Source: Eubacterium maltosivorans
Lineage (GTDB): Bacteria; Bacillota; Clostridia; Eubacteriales; Eubacteriaceae
Direction of reading: 5' to 3'
Assembly (NCBI RefSeq): GCF_002441855.2
Contig: NZ_CP029487.1
Coordinates: 4,266,349-4,330,348 of the forward strand
DNA length: 64,000 nt
This document shows, one piece after another, positions 40,212-49,766 of this stretch. The stretch's first letter is position 1. The number at the start of each line of letters is the position of its first letter. The notes under the pieces were generated by a model. The model did not search any database and had not been told where the DNA came from. It saw only the letters and a list, made by a program, of their open reading frames with translations. Both the position numbers and the translations under genes were made by a program.

Positions 40212-40979
40212 ATGATACAGATCTATTTTGGCGTTTTAGCAGCCGCCGCTATGATGCTGGTGGGCGGCTACATCTTTGTCACCTTAAACAAAAAATACCC
40301 CAAAAGCATCGGCCTTTTGCTGGGCCTGTCCGGCGGTTTTTTATTGGGCATTATCTTTTTCGGCATTATCCCCGAGGCTCACGAAATCTTAGAGGAAGCC
40401 TTTGACGCTCCGCTGTGGGTGATGGCCGCTGCCCTGACCGGCGGCGCCCTCTTTATTATCCTGTTCGAGAAAATGATCCCGGTTCAGCACCACCACGATC
40501 TGGCGCCCGGCGAGCGGGAGCACCACGGGCATCACCAGCTGGTCTACATTATTCTGGCCGCCTTTGGGTTCCACAGTCTCTTTGAGCTTTTGTCCATCCT
40601 GGTTGCAGGAAACGCAGATCCGGTGCTGGCCTGGTTCATGATCCTGGTCATCGGCCTGCACAATATCCCCATCGGCTTTGTCATCATCGCCCAGCTTGAA
40701 ACCCTGGAATGCAGCCAGAAAAAGTGCCTGCTGCTCATCGGCGGACTGGCGGTGGCAGAGGCCCTGCTGGCCATTGTGTGCTATTTGATTTTAATGCCAT
40801 TTATTACAACTGCATTTCAGGGAGTACTTCTCGCCATGACCGGGGGCATCATGCTCTATCTGGTTTTTGACGAGCTGCTCCCCAAAATTTACCAGGACGA
40901 GGAACAGCACCATGTCAATTACATGATCATCCTGGGCGTGTTGCTCATGTACGTCTTTCTCCAGCTCGCGGGACATTAA
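40212..40979 (+). CDS. ZIP-family metal transporter
   Basis: 255 residues with about seven to eight membrane helices. ZIP proteins take up zinc or other divalent metals. Seen: the histidine-rich cytoplasmic loop HHHDLAPGEREHHGHHQ near 95-112, the metal-site helix FHSLFELLSILVAGN, and GLHNIPIGFVIIAQLE with the His/Asn/Pro pattern of helix IV, followed by a matching helix V. The N-terminus is a long hydrophobic stretch. Metal specificity cannot be told. Confidence 0.88.
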   Translation: MIQIYFGVLAAAAMMLVGGYIFVTLNKKYPKSIGLLLGLSGGFLLGIIFFGIIPEAHEILEEAFDAPLWVMAAALTGGALFIILFEKMIPVQHHHDLAPGEREHHGHHQLVYIILAAFGFHSLFELLSILVAGNADPVLAWFMILVIGLHNIPIGFVIIAQLETLECSQKKCLLLIGGLAVAEALLAIVCYLILMPFITTAFQGVLLAMTGGIMLYLVFDELLPKIYQDEEQHHVNYMIILGVLLMYVFLQLAGH

Positions 40980-40992
40980 AAATCCCGGGGCG

Positions 40993-41150
40993 GTCAATGG
41001 AGAATGAAGAATTGAGAATGGAGAATTATGGGAACAAAATGCTGTGCATTTTGATTGGATTTGCGGCTGCAGGCCGCTTTTTTTTATCGCTTTTTCGTTA
41101 GAAAAAGGGCACGTGAATTTGCCATTTTCCATTCTCAATTTTCCATTGAA
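40993..41150. repeat. Composite heptad-repeat/palindrome element, copy R6
   Basis: Left GGAGAAT and TTGAGAA units (40998-41028). Module 1 has arms CAAAATGC and GCATTTTG (41035-41053). Module 2 has arms GCGGC and GCCGC (41063-41077). Right CCATTTTCCATTCTCAATT (41122-41140). Confidence 0.8.
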
Positions 41151-41242
41151 AAAGCCTTGTTCTAAAAAAAATAAAAGGCAGTTTTGACAAGTGTTTATCA
41201 GGGTTTCAGCGGCATGGCTTTTAGATTTCTGAAAAACAAGCG

Positions 41243-41271
41243 TTTACAAATCCGGATTTATGATATACAAT
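41243..41271 (+). promoter_or_regulatory. Promoter of glpK, with possible cre-like site
   Basis: TTTACA (41243-41248) and TACAAT (41266-41271) are separated by 17 bp. TGTAAACGCTT on the minus strand overlaps the -35 box and matches most of one half of a catabolite-response (cre) element. The other half is poor, so that part is tentative. Confidence 0.5.
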
Positions 41272-41311
41272 TTTGAAAAAGATTATTTATGAGCTATAGG
41301 AGGTTGTAAGT

Positions 41312-42796
<1,485 letters not shown>

Positions 42797-42804
42797 AGCT
42801 GAGT

Positions 42805-42917
42805 CCGTTTTTGTAAAAAACGGTAGGGTGTAGGAGCGTTAGCGGACGCCCGGTAACGAAGCAAACGCAGATTTTTCGGCAATATCCGGCCAGAATAAAA
42901 AGTTGCCGAAAAATCTG
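42805..42917 (+). ncRNA. Structured element A after glpK
   Basis: Hairpin 1 has arms CCGTTTTT (42805-42812) and AAAAACGG (42816-42823). A conserved middle follows: GGAGCG, CCGGTAACGAAGC. Hairpin 2 has 15-bp arms CAGATTTTTCGGCAA (42868-42882) and TTGCCGAAAAATCTG (42903-42917). A homologous copy with different but still paired stems follows the next kinase gene (45469-45585). This indicates selection on RNA structure. Confidence 0.55.
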
Positions 42918-42929
42918 TGATCCTTTTTG

Positions 42930-42950
42930 AAGCCCTTCGGGGCTTTTTTT
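42930..42950 (+). terminator. Terminator downstream of glpK
   Basis: Arms AAGCCC and GGGCTT with a TTCG tetraloop, followed by a run of T. Confidence 0.85.
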
Positions 42951-42951
42951 A

Positions 42952-43118
42952 GGTGGAAAGTTGAAAGTTGAAGGTGGAAAGTTCTGGTACAAATGTGCTC
43001 TGCACATTTGATCAGATGCGGCCTGTGGCCGCAAATCCAATCAAATCGGCCAAGGGCTGATTTGCACATTAACCTTCCACCTTCCACTTTCCACTTTTAA
43101 CCTTCAATTTTTAACAAT
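42952..43118. repeat. Composite heptad-repeat/palindrome element, copy R7
   Basis: Left GGTGGAAAGTTGAAAG units (42952-42983). Module 1 has CAAATGTGC/GCACATTTG (42990-43010). Module 2 has TGCGGCC/GGCCGCA (43017-43033). Module 3 has CAAATCGGCC/GGCTGATTTG (43042-43064). Right CCTTCCACTTTCCAC units (43073-43108). Module 3 equals the reverse complement of R5 module 1, including its imperfect base pair. Confidence 0.85.
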
Positions 43119-43146
43119 TTTCCATTTTAAATTTTCCATTTTTTTA

Positions 43147-43175
43147 TTGACGTTTATTTTTTTCTGTGATAATAT
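43147..43175 (+). promoter_or_regulatory. Promoter of glpP
   Basis: TTGACG (43147-43152) and TAATAT (43170-43175) with a 17-bp spacer, leading to a leader of only about 15 nt. Confidence 0.65.
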
Positions 43176-43196
43176 TTAGACAATTGGTGAGTGACT

Positions 43197-43751
43197 ATGA
43201 ATAAAATTGACTTTGAAAAATTTCAGATGATTCCGTCCATACGGCGGCTTAATGACCTCGAGTTCGCGCTTAAGAGCGCGCGGGACATTGTCCTTCTGAC
43301 CGAAGCCAACATCGCCAATTTGCAGTCCCTGGTGGAGATGGTCCACCAAAATGGCAAGGACGCCTGGGTAAACCTGGAGCTTCTCGGAGGCTTTGGACGG
43401 GACCAGGTGGGCATGAAGCTGCTGAAAAACTATTACAAGGTGGACGGCGTGATGTCGACCGACAGCACCAAGCTCGGCATGGCCAGACGGTGCGGCCTGG
43501 TAACCGTACAGCGTTTCTTCATTGTCGATTCAAGGGGCTTTGACACCAGCCTGAGGATTCTGGAATCCGCCAAGGTCGACGCAGCCGAAGTGCTGCCCGC
43601 CGTCGCGGCCCTCGGATTTGTCAGCGAGCTGAAACGGGTATCCCGGATTCCGCTGTTGGCAGGCGGCTTTATCCAGACCGCTGAGATGATCGAAAAGGTA
43701 CAGCGTGCCGGTTTCGCAGGCATCACCATCAGCAAAAAGGCTTTCTGGTAA
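43197..43751 (+). CDS. glpP: Glycerol-3-phosphate responsive antiterminator GlpP
   Basis: 184 residues. GlpP binds nascent leader RNA when charged with glycerol 3-phosphate and prevents formation of a terminator. Seen: FQMIPSIRRLNDLEFALKS, VLLTEANIANLQSLVEMVH, GFGRDQVGMKLLKNYYKVDG and PLLAGGFIQTAEMIEKVQ, a TIM-barrel-like fold. An in-frame GTG lies at 43191; I use the ATG at 43197 with GGTGA before it. A strong terminator hairpin lies 45 bp downstream, before the next kinase, and is the likely target. Confidence 0.92.
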   Translation: MNKIDFEKFQMIPSIRRLNDLEFALKSARDIVLLTEANIANLQSLVEMVHQNGKDAWVNLELLGGFGRDQVGMKLLKNYYKVDGVMSTDSTKLGMARRCGLVTVQRFFIVDSRGFDTSLRILESAKVDAAEVLPAVAALGFVSELKRVSRIPLLAGGFIQTAEMIEKVQRAGFAGITISKKAFW

Positions 43752-43794
43752 ACTTTTAAAAACAAAATAATCATGCATGGATGGTTTTTGGTGA

Positions 43795-43861
43795 GTCCTG
43801 CTTAATAGACACACAGTGCACAGGGGTGTAAGACTGTGGGTTTATTAAGCAGGATTTTTTT
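43795..43861 (+). terminator. Leader terminator between glpP and the FGGY kinase; likely GlpP antitermination switch
   Basis: Arms TCCTGCTTAATA (43796-43807) and TATTAAGCAGGA (43843-43854) are perfect over 12 bp and followed by seven T. The loop holds a further CACAG/CTGTG pairing. About 100 nt of leader follow before the kinase ATG at 43961. Position, next to glpP and upstream of a kinase gene, matches GlpP-controlled leaders such as glpD of Bacillus subtilis. Confidence 0.7.
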
Positions 43862-43960
43862 CGTATTATTTTGGGGGACCGGGCCTGCAGACAGGCCCAA
43901 AAAATTGTGAACCATCGGCTAGAAGCCGAAAATATAGATCCATGAAAGGGGTTAAAAACA

Positions 43961-45460
43961 ATGGGAAAATATTTACTTGGTTTAGACAACGGGGGGACAA
44001 TGACAAAGGCGGCGCTGTACGACCTGAACGGTAAGGAAATCGCGGTTTCCAGCCGGAAAACAGAAATGTACCAGCCAGCGCCTGGTTTTACCGAAAGAGA
44101 TTGTGAAGAAATGTGGGCCGCCAATGTGGGCGCGATCCGCGCAGTGCTGGAGCAGTCCGGCATCAGCGGTGAGGAAGTGCTGGGCGTGGCCGCCACTGGC
44201 CATGGCAACGGCATGTACCTTATGGGTTATGATGGGAGAGCGCCCTACAACGGCATGATCTCTACCGACTCCAGAGGCAAGCAGTACGCCATTGACTGGA
44301 TGAAGGACGGCACCTTTGAAAAAATCCTGCCAAAGACCATGCAGTCTGTATGGGCCGGCCAGCCGACCACGCTGCTCCGCTGGTTCATGGACAACCGCCC
44401 GGACGTCCTGGAAAATACCCAGTGGATTTTCATGTGCAAGGACTATATCCGCTATAAGCTGACCGGCGAAGCCTACGGCGAAATCGCCGATATGTCCGGC
44501 TCCAGCCTCATGAACGTTCGCGACGTCTGCTACGACAAAGACCTGCTGGCCGACATGGGCCTCGAGAGCATTTACGACAAGCTGCCGCCGCTCAAGTATT
44601 CCGGCGAAATCTGCGGCTACATCACCGAGGACGTGGCAGGGCTGACCGGCTTAAAGGCCGGCACGCCAGTAGCCGGCGGCTGTATGGACATCCACGCCTC
44701 CGCCATGGCGGTGGGCATCACCGACGAGGAAAAAATGTGCGTGGTGGCAGGTACCTGGAGCATTAACGAGTACATCAGCAAAAAGCCAGTGGTGGATAAG
44801 GACCTGTTCATGACCTCGATCTACACCATGCCAGGCTACTGGATGATCCTGGAAGGCAGCCCGACCTCCGCCAGCAACCTCGAGTGGTTCCTGGCAGAGA
44901 TTTTGAAGGACGTAAACCTGGGAGACAAGGACATCTACGAATACTCCAACCAGTGTGTGGACGGCATTGGCGATCAGGACTGCGGCGTGGTATTTCTGCC
45001 CTTCCTGTTCGGCAGCAATGTGAACATCAACGCCAAGGGCGCCTTTATCGGGCTGCAATCCTGGCACACCCGCGAAAACCTGCTGCGCGCAGTTTACGAG
45101 GGCATTGTGTTCTGCCACAAATACCACATCGAAAAGCTGCTCAAGTTTAGAGACCAGCCCAAGATGATCCGTATGGCCGGCGGCGTCGCCAAATCCGAAA
45201 TCTGGGTTCAGATGTTTGCCGATATCCTGCAGGTGCCCATTGAAGTGGCCAGAAGCCAGGAGCTTGGCGCCTTAGGCTCAGCCATCTGCGCCGGTATCGC
45301 CACCGGAACCTTTGATTCCTTCCAGTCCGCGTCCGAGTCCATGGTCGACATCATGTACACCGCCGAACCAAACCCGGAAAAATTTGCCGACTACGACAAA
45401 AAATACGCGCGGTACAAAAAAGTTATCGAAGCCCTGGATCCGATCTGGGACGAATATTGA
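43961..45460 (+). CDS. FGGY-family carbohydrate kinase, L-xylulokinase-like (LyxK type)
   Basis: 499 residues, the usual FGGY kinase length. These enzymes phosphorylate sugars or polyols with ATP. Seen: YLLGLDNGGTMTKAALYDLN (ATP site), MYQPAPGFTERDCEEMWAAN, GTPVAGGCMDIHASAMAVGI and the C-terminal RMAGGVAKSEIWVQMFADIL. From memory it is closest to L-xylulose kinases such as E. coli LyxK, not to glycerol kinase. The true substrate is unknown. It stands after a GlpP-type leader terminator, and a structured element like that of glpK follows it. Confidence 0.85.
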   Translation: MGKYLLGLDNGGTMTKAALYDLNGKEIAVSSRKTEMYQPAPGFTERDCEEMWAANVGAIRAVLEQSGISGEEVLGVAATGHGNGMYLMGYDGRAPYNGMISTDSRGKQYAIDWMKDGTFEKILPKTMQSVWAGQPTTLLRWFMDNRPDVLENTQWIFMCKDYIRYKLTGEAYGEIADMSGSSLMNVRDVCYDKDLLADMGLESIYDKLPPLKYSGEICGYITEDVAGLTGLKAGTPVAGGCMDIHASAMAVGITDEEKMCVVAGTWSINEYISKKPVVDKDLFMTSIYTMPGYWMILEGSPTSASNLEWFLAEILKDVNLGDKDIYEYSNQCVDGIGDQDCGVVFLPFLFGSNVNINAKGAFIGLQSWHTRENLLRAVYEGIVFCHKYHIEKLLKFRDQPKMIRMAGGVAKSEIWVQMFADILQVPIEVARSQELGALGSAICAGIATGTFDSFQSASESMVDIMYTAEPNPEKFADYDKKYARYKKVIEALDPIWDEY

Positions 45461-45468
45461 AGCTGAAT

Positions 45469-45585
45469 CCGGTTTCTGAAAGAAACCGGTAGGAGGAAGG
45501 AGCGTGAGCGGTAGTCCGGTAATGAAACAAATGCAGATAATCCAGAAATGCTCCAAGTTTGAAATAAAAATTTCTGGATTATCTG
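45469..45585 (+). ncRNA. Structured element B after the FGGY kinase
   Basis: Hairpin 1 has arms CCGGTTTCT (45469-45477) and AGAAACCGG (45481-45489). Middle: GGAGCG, CCGGTAATGAAAC. Hairpin 2 has 16-bp arms CAGATAATCCAGAAAT (45534-45549) and ATTTCTGGATTATCTG (45570-45585). It is homologous to element A (42805-42917). Both hairpins carry paired changes relative to A. Confidence 0.55.
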
Positions 45586-45600
45586 TAAACAATTGAAAGG

Positions 45601-45631
45601 GAGATGGGGCGCCGAACCGGCACCTCATCTC
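45601..45631 (+). repeat. Palindromic element, family GATGGCGTGCC
   Basis: GAGATGGGGCGCC and GGCACCTCATCTC form the arms around GAAC-like loop bases. No T-run follows. Confidence 0.65.
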
Positions 45632-45640
45632 CGCACAGTA

Positions 45641-45712
45641 AGAATTGAAAATTGAAAATGGAAAGGCGCAGCGTCAAGCCGCCCGCTTTCCACTTTCAAT
45701 TTTCAATTGACA
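45641..45712. repeat. Composite heptad-repeat element, copy R8 (minimal)
   Basis: Left AATTGAAAATTGAAAATGGAAAG (45642-45665 region, given here in part as ATTGAAA units) and right CTTTCCACTTTCAATTTTCAAT units (45687-45709, in part). The centre is a short GC-rich segment without the AT-flanked modules. Confidence 0.7.
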
Positions 45713-45728
45713 AAGAAGGGGTGCAAAA

Positions 45729-46487
45729 ATGGATTTAAAATTAAAAGGAAAAAACGCAGTGGTCACCGGAGCCTCCAGGGGCGTGGGACGGGCCATTGCA
45801 CTGGGACTGGCAAAGGAAGGGGTTAACCTAGTGATCTGCGCCAGCCGCATGGGAGCCGCCATCGAAGAAGTGGCAAAGGAAGCGGAAAGCTATGGCGTCA
45901 AGGCCACCGCGCTGGCAGCGGACCTGGGGTCTTCCGAGAGCACGCTGGCCTTTATGCAGGAAGCCGAACGGCTTCTGGGCGATCTGGATATTCTGGTCAA
46001 CAACGCTGGTATCTGGCTCCAGGGCTGGTGCCAGGAAATCCCGCTCGAGGACTGGCAGCGCTCGCTGGACGTTAACCTGACCGGGCCGTTTTTAACATCT
46101 CAGTATTTTGCCAAATCCAATCTGGCGAAGGGCCGTCCAGGCAGGATCATCAACATCAATTCCCAGGCAGCCTTTAACGGCTCCACCACCGGTCATGCCC
46201 ACTACGCGGCCAGCAAGGCCGGCATGGTCGCTCTGACCATCTCCATGGCCAGAGAGCTTTCCCCCAAGGGGATCACCGTCAACGGAATTGCCCTGGGCAT
46301 CGTGGCCACCGACATGACCAAAGCGTCCCGCGAGAACAAGCCAGGCTACTACGAAAGCCGTATCCCTCTGGGCCGTGTGGCCGAGCCCGAGGACATCGCC
46401 GGGATTGTGGTGTTCATGGCCTCCGAGCCGGCAGCCTACCTGACCGGGACCACCATTGACGCCACCGGCGGCATGCTGATGCGGTAA
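45729..46487 (+). CDS. Short-chain dehydrogenase/reductase
   Basis: 252 residues, classical SDR with Rossmann fold using NAD(P)H. Seen: VTGASRGVGRAIALGLAKEG (coenzyme loop), LVNNAGIW, catalytic Ser in INSQAAF, and YAASKAG with the Tyr and Lys. The basic residue in ICASRMG suggests NADP(H). In this locus it may oxidise a polyol or reduce a ketose whose product the neighbouring FGGY kinase handles; that is an inference from position. An FabG-like role cannot be excluded. AAGAAGGGG precedes the ATG. Confidence 0.9.
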   Translation: MDLKLKGKNAVVTGASRGVGRAIALGLAKEGVNLVICASRMGAAIEEVAKEAESYGVKATALAADLGSSESTLAFMQEAERLLGDLDILVNNAGIWLQGWCQEIPLEDWQRSLDVNLTGPFLTSQYFAKSNLAKGRPGRIININSQAAFNGSTTGHAHYAASKAGMVALTISMARELSPKGITVNGIALGIVATDMTKASRENKPGYYESRIPLGRVAEPEDIAGIVVFMASEPAAYLTGTTIDATGGMLMR

Positions 46488-46493
46488 AAACCG

Positions 46494-46618
46494 GCCAGAG
46501 ACCGCGATCGCTGTGTGTTGCCTGAACGGGTGCGTTTACATATGCGCAATATGCGCCCTCACCCTTATCCGGCAGCCGCCTTGCGCTCACGGCCTCTGGC
46601 GCAGTTTTGGGCTCTGGC
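46494..46618 (+). other. Possible structured leader upstream of the GlpA-like gene
   Basis: GCCAGAG (46494-46500) can pair with CTCTGGC at 46594-46600 or at 46612-46618, giving two alternative pairings. The enclosed 95 nt are GC-rich with ATGCGC repeated. Termination features are absent, so function is uncertain. Confidence 0.3.
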
Positions 46619-46669
46619 ATTATTTAATCAGTTAAACGTGTATTAAAGAGTAAAGTTAAGGAGTATGTA

Positions 46670-48118
46670 ATGAAAAATTATGATGTAATCATTATCGGCG
46701 GGGGCATCACCGGTACCGGGATCGCCCATGAGCTGGCAAAGTACGATGTGAAAACAGCCCTGATGGAACGGGGAATGGACGTGGGCATTGGCGCCACCAA
46801 GGGAAACGGCGGGGTGGTTCACCCGGGTTACGACCCGCATCCGGGTACCCTGAAGGCCAAGCTGAACCCCGTGGGAGCCAGAATGTACCCGAGGCTCTCT
46901 AAAGAGCTGGGCTTTGGTCTGCGCCATACCGGCACCCTGGTTGTCGCATACTCTGACGCCGACCTGAAAAAGGTAGACGAGCTTTTAGATAACGCCAGGG
47001 TTAATGGTGTCGATCAGGTTGAAAAAATCAACGGCGAACAGCTCAGAAACCGCGAGCCGTTCATGAACCCGGCGGCAGTGGGGGCGCTTCTGGCCCACAC
47101 CACCACCATGATCGACCCCTTCGAGGTCGCCATCGCCTTTGCCGACAACGCCAAGGATAACGACACCGACATTCTGACAAACCACGAAGTTCAGGGCATT
47201 ACCAAGGACGAGGACGGCCTCTTTACAGTGCGCACCTCAGCCGGGGACTACAGAACCCGCTACGTGGTCGACGCCGCCGGTGTCCACGCCGATGATGTGG
47301 CCGCCCTGGCAGGCATTCACGAGTACCGGGTTCAGGGCCGCCACGGCAACATCTGCGTGCTGGACAAGGAGCTCTCAACCCCCATCAGCACCGTTATGTT
47401 CCCCTGCCCAAGCCCGGAAACCAAAGGCCTGGCCCTGATCCCGACCGTCTCCGGCAACACCCTTATCGGCTCCACAGCCACCATGAAAGAGGATAAAGAG
47501 GATGTGACAAACGATGCCGAGGGCATTAACGAACTGATCGCTGGCGCCAGACACCTGGTGCCGGATATTGATATCAGCAAAATTATCCGTACCTTTGCCG
47601 GCCAGCGCCCCGTCGCCCTGGACAACGGCAACGACTTTTATATCGCAGAGTCCGAAACCGTGCCCGGCTTCATCCACGCAGCCGGTATTCAGTCGCCGGG
47701 GGCGGCCTCCTCGCCGGCCATCGCCGAGTATGTCCGCGATCTGCTGGCAGACGCAGGCCTTGAGCTCAAGGACCGCGAGGGCTATAATCCTTACCGCGAA
47801 CCCGCGCCGGATTTCAGCGAGCTGTCCGCCGAGGATCAGGACGCCCTTATCCGCAAAGACCCGGCCTACGGCCGTATCGTCTGCCGCTGTGAGACGGTGA
47901 CCGAGGGTGAAATTGTCGCCGCCATTCACGAGGGTGTGGGCGCCAGAACCGTCGAGGCGGTCAAGCGCCGGACCAGAGCCGGTATGGGCCGCTGCCAGAG
48001 CGGCTTCTGCCAGTACCGCGTTATGCAGATTTTAGCCAGAGAGCTGGGGATTCCGGAAGAAGAAGTCCACTTCGAGGAAAAGGCTTCGCAGGTACTGTTT
48101 GGAAAACTGAAGGGTTAA
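46670..48118 (+). CDS. glpA: FAD-dependent glycerol-3-phosphate dehydrogenase-like protein with BFD domain
   Basis: 482 residues. It resembles GlpA-type dehydrogenases that oxidise glycerol 3-phosphate to dihydroxyacetone phosphate. An N-terminal FAD-binding fold (YDVIIIGGGITGTGIAHELA) covers about 1-370. A C-terminal BFD-like [2Fe-2S] domain (about 410-470) has the pairs CRC and CQSGFC. It is followed by an FAD oxidoreductase and a DUF1667 protein, a trio conserved in Clostridia and Thermotogae. Electrons probably pass to ferredoxin or NAD by that complex. There is no membrane anchor. Confidence 0.9.
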   Translation: MKNYDVIIIGGGITGTGIAHELAKYDVKTALMERGMDVGIGATKGNGGVVHPGYDPHPGTLKAKLNPVGARMYPRLSKELGFGLRHTGTLVVAYSDADLKKVDELLDNARVNGVDQVEKINGEQLRNREPFMNPAAVGALLAHTTTMIDPFEVAIAFADNAKDNDTDILTNHEVQGITKDEDGLFTVRTSAGDYRTRYVVDAAGVHADDVAALAGIHEYRVQGRHGNICVLDKELSTPISTVMFPCPSPETKGLALIPTVSGNTLIGSTATMKEDKEDVTNDAEGINELIAGARHLVPDIDISKIIRTFAGQRPVALDNGNDFYIAESETVPGFIHAAGIQSPGAASSPAIAEYVRDLLADAGLELKDREGYNPYREPAPDFSELSAEDQDALIRKDPAYGRIVCRCETVTEGEIVAAIHEGVGARTVEAVKRRTRAGMGRCQSGFCQYRVMQILARELGIPEEEVHFEEKASQVLFGKLKG

Positions 48119-48131
48119 GGAGAGTAGAGCA

Positions 48132-49388
48132 ATGAAAATTTTAGATTATGATGTTGTCATTATCGGCGGCGGCCCCGCGGGTCTGGGCGCTGCGGTTAAA
48201 GCAAAGGAAAACGGCGCCCGGGTAGCGGTCATCGAGCGAAACGACGAGCTGGGCGGTATCCTAAACCAGTGTATTCACAGCGGTTTCGGCCTTCAGTACT
48301 TTAAAGAAGAGCTGACAGGGCCGGAATATGCCGAGCTGTTTATCAATAAAGCCAAAGAAGCCGGTATCGATTGCTATTTAAAGACCATGGTCCTGGATAT
48401 TACAGGCGACCGAAAGGTCACAGCGATCAATGAAGAAGGCACAGTCATTTTTAACGCGGGAGCTGTGATTTTAGCCATGGGCTGCCGCGAGCGGACAAGA
48501 GGGGCAATTAAGATCCCGGGATCAAGACCAGCCGGTGTTTTTACGGCAGGCCTGGCACAGCGCTATGTGAATATGGAAAACTTTAAACCGGGCAGCAGGG
48601 TGGTCATTCTGGGCTCGGGCGATATCGGCCTGATCATGGCCAGACGCCTGACCCTGGAGGGGATCGACGTTGTGGGCGTATACGAGCTCATGCCGTACCC
48701 CAACGGCCTGTACCGGAATATCAAAAATTGTCTGGACGATTTTGATATTCCGCTGCACCTGTCCACCACGGTTACCAAGATCAACGGCAGTGACCGGGTC
48801 GAGTCCATCGAGGTCACCAGGGTTGACGAAAACCTTCAGCCAATAGAGGGGACTGAAGAAACCATAGAGTGTGATACATTATTACTGTCCATTGGCCTGA
48901 TCCCGGAAAATGAGTTGTCCAAAAAAGCGGGTGTTAAGCTGAACCCGGTTACCAACGGCCCGCTGGTCGACGACTCGCTTGAAACCAGCGTAGACGGTAT
49001 TTTTGCCTGCGGTAACGTGCTCCATGTCCACGACCTCGTCGACAATGTTACCATAGAGGCAGAGGAAGCCGGCGCAAACGCTGCCCGTTACGCCAAGGCG
49101 GCTAAAGCGAAGGAAGGAGACGCCCTCGCTGTCAAGCCGGAAGGACTTGTGCGTTACACTGTGCCTTCAAAAATTTATAAAGGTGAAAATGACCACGTCA
49201 TTGTCAAGTTCCGCGTGGGGCGCCCGGTGGACAGCGCCAGAGCTGTGATTACAAGCGGCGGCGAGGTGGTCTTTGAAAGCAAAAAAGCCCGGAAATTTAT
49301 CCCGAGCATCATGGAAGAAATCAAGCTGAAAGCAGAGCAGCTGGAGGCGCTTACAGAGCCCCTGGTCGTGAGCGTAAAGGAGGCGTAA
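48132..49388 (+). CDS. FAD/NAD(P)-dependent oxidoreductase of the glycerol-3-phosphate dehydrogenase complex
   Basis: 418 residues. Two dinucleotide-binding loops are visible: VVIIGGGPAGLGAAVKAKEN at the start for FAD and VVILGSGDIGLIMARRL near residue 158 for NAD(P). NQCIHSGFG near residue 51 is typical of this subfamily. It begins 13 bp after the GlpA-like gene and is followed 4 bp later by the DUF1667 gene, so the three are expected to form one enzyme. It probably moves electrons between the dehydrogenase and NAD(P). Its role is known only by context. Confidence 0.88.
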   Translation: MKILDYDVVIIGGGPAGLGAAVKAKENGARVAVIERNDELGGILNQCIHSGFGLQYFKEELTGPEYAELFINKAKEAGIDCYLKTMVLDITGDRKVTAINEEGTVIFNAGAVILAMGCRERTRGAIKIPGSRPAGVFTAGLAQRYVNMENFKPGSRVVILGSGDIGLIMARRLTLEGIDVVGVYELMPYPNGLYRNIKNCLDDFDIPLHLSTTVTKINGSDRVESIEVTRVDENLQPIEGTEETIECDTLLLSIGLIPENELSKKAGVKLNPVTNGPLVDDSLETSVDGIFACGNVLHVHDLVDNVTIEAEEAGANAARYAKAAKAKEGDALAVKPEGLVRYTVPSKIYKGENDHVIVKFRVGRPVDSARAVITSGGEVVFESKKARKFIPSIMEEIKLKAEQLEALTEPLVVSVKEA

Positions 49389-49392
49389 AAAT

Positions 49393-49764
49393 ATGAAAGA
49401 AGTAACAATGTGCTGTACAACCTGTCCGTCGGGCTGCGCCCTGGTCGTGACAGTGGACGGTGACAAGGCCGTCAAGGTTGAAGGAAACACCTGCAAACGC
49501 GGGATCAAATTTGCCGAAAAGGAACTGGTAGCCCCTGAAAGAATGCTCACCAGCACCATTCTGGTGCGCTGCGGCGGCCAGGAATGCCTGATCCCCATCA
49601 AGTCGAAGGAGCCCATGCCAAAGGAAAAAATGCTGGACGCCATGACCGCGATCAAGGCAGTGCGCCTGGACCACCCGGTTAAAATGGGCGAGGTTATTAT
49701 CCCGAACATCGTGGACTGCGGTGTGGATATTGTCGCCTGTAAGTCGATGGAAGGGCAGGCCTGA
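49393..49764 (+). CDS. DUF1667 protein, small cysteine-rich subunit
   Basis: 123 residues. DUF1667 proteins accompany GlpA-like and FAD oxidoreductase genes. The N-terminus MCCTTCPSGCALVVTVDG, together with GNTCKRG, gives a C-C-x2-C-x3-C pattern plus another Cys, similar to the iron-sulfur site of molybdopterin oxidoreductases, so a cluster-binding electron carrier is plausible. Two further cysteines (RCGGQEC) and DCGVDIVACKS lie later. The aldolase gene starts 2 bp after its stop. Confidence 0.88.
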   Translation: MKEVTMCCTTCPSGCALVVTVDGDKAVKVEGNTCKRGIKFAEKELVAPERMLTSTILVRCGGQECLIPIKSKEPMPKEKMLDAMTAIKAVRLDHPVKMGEVIIPNIVDCGVDIVACKSMEGQA

Positions 49765-49766
49765 AG

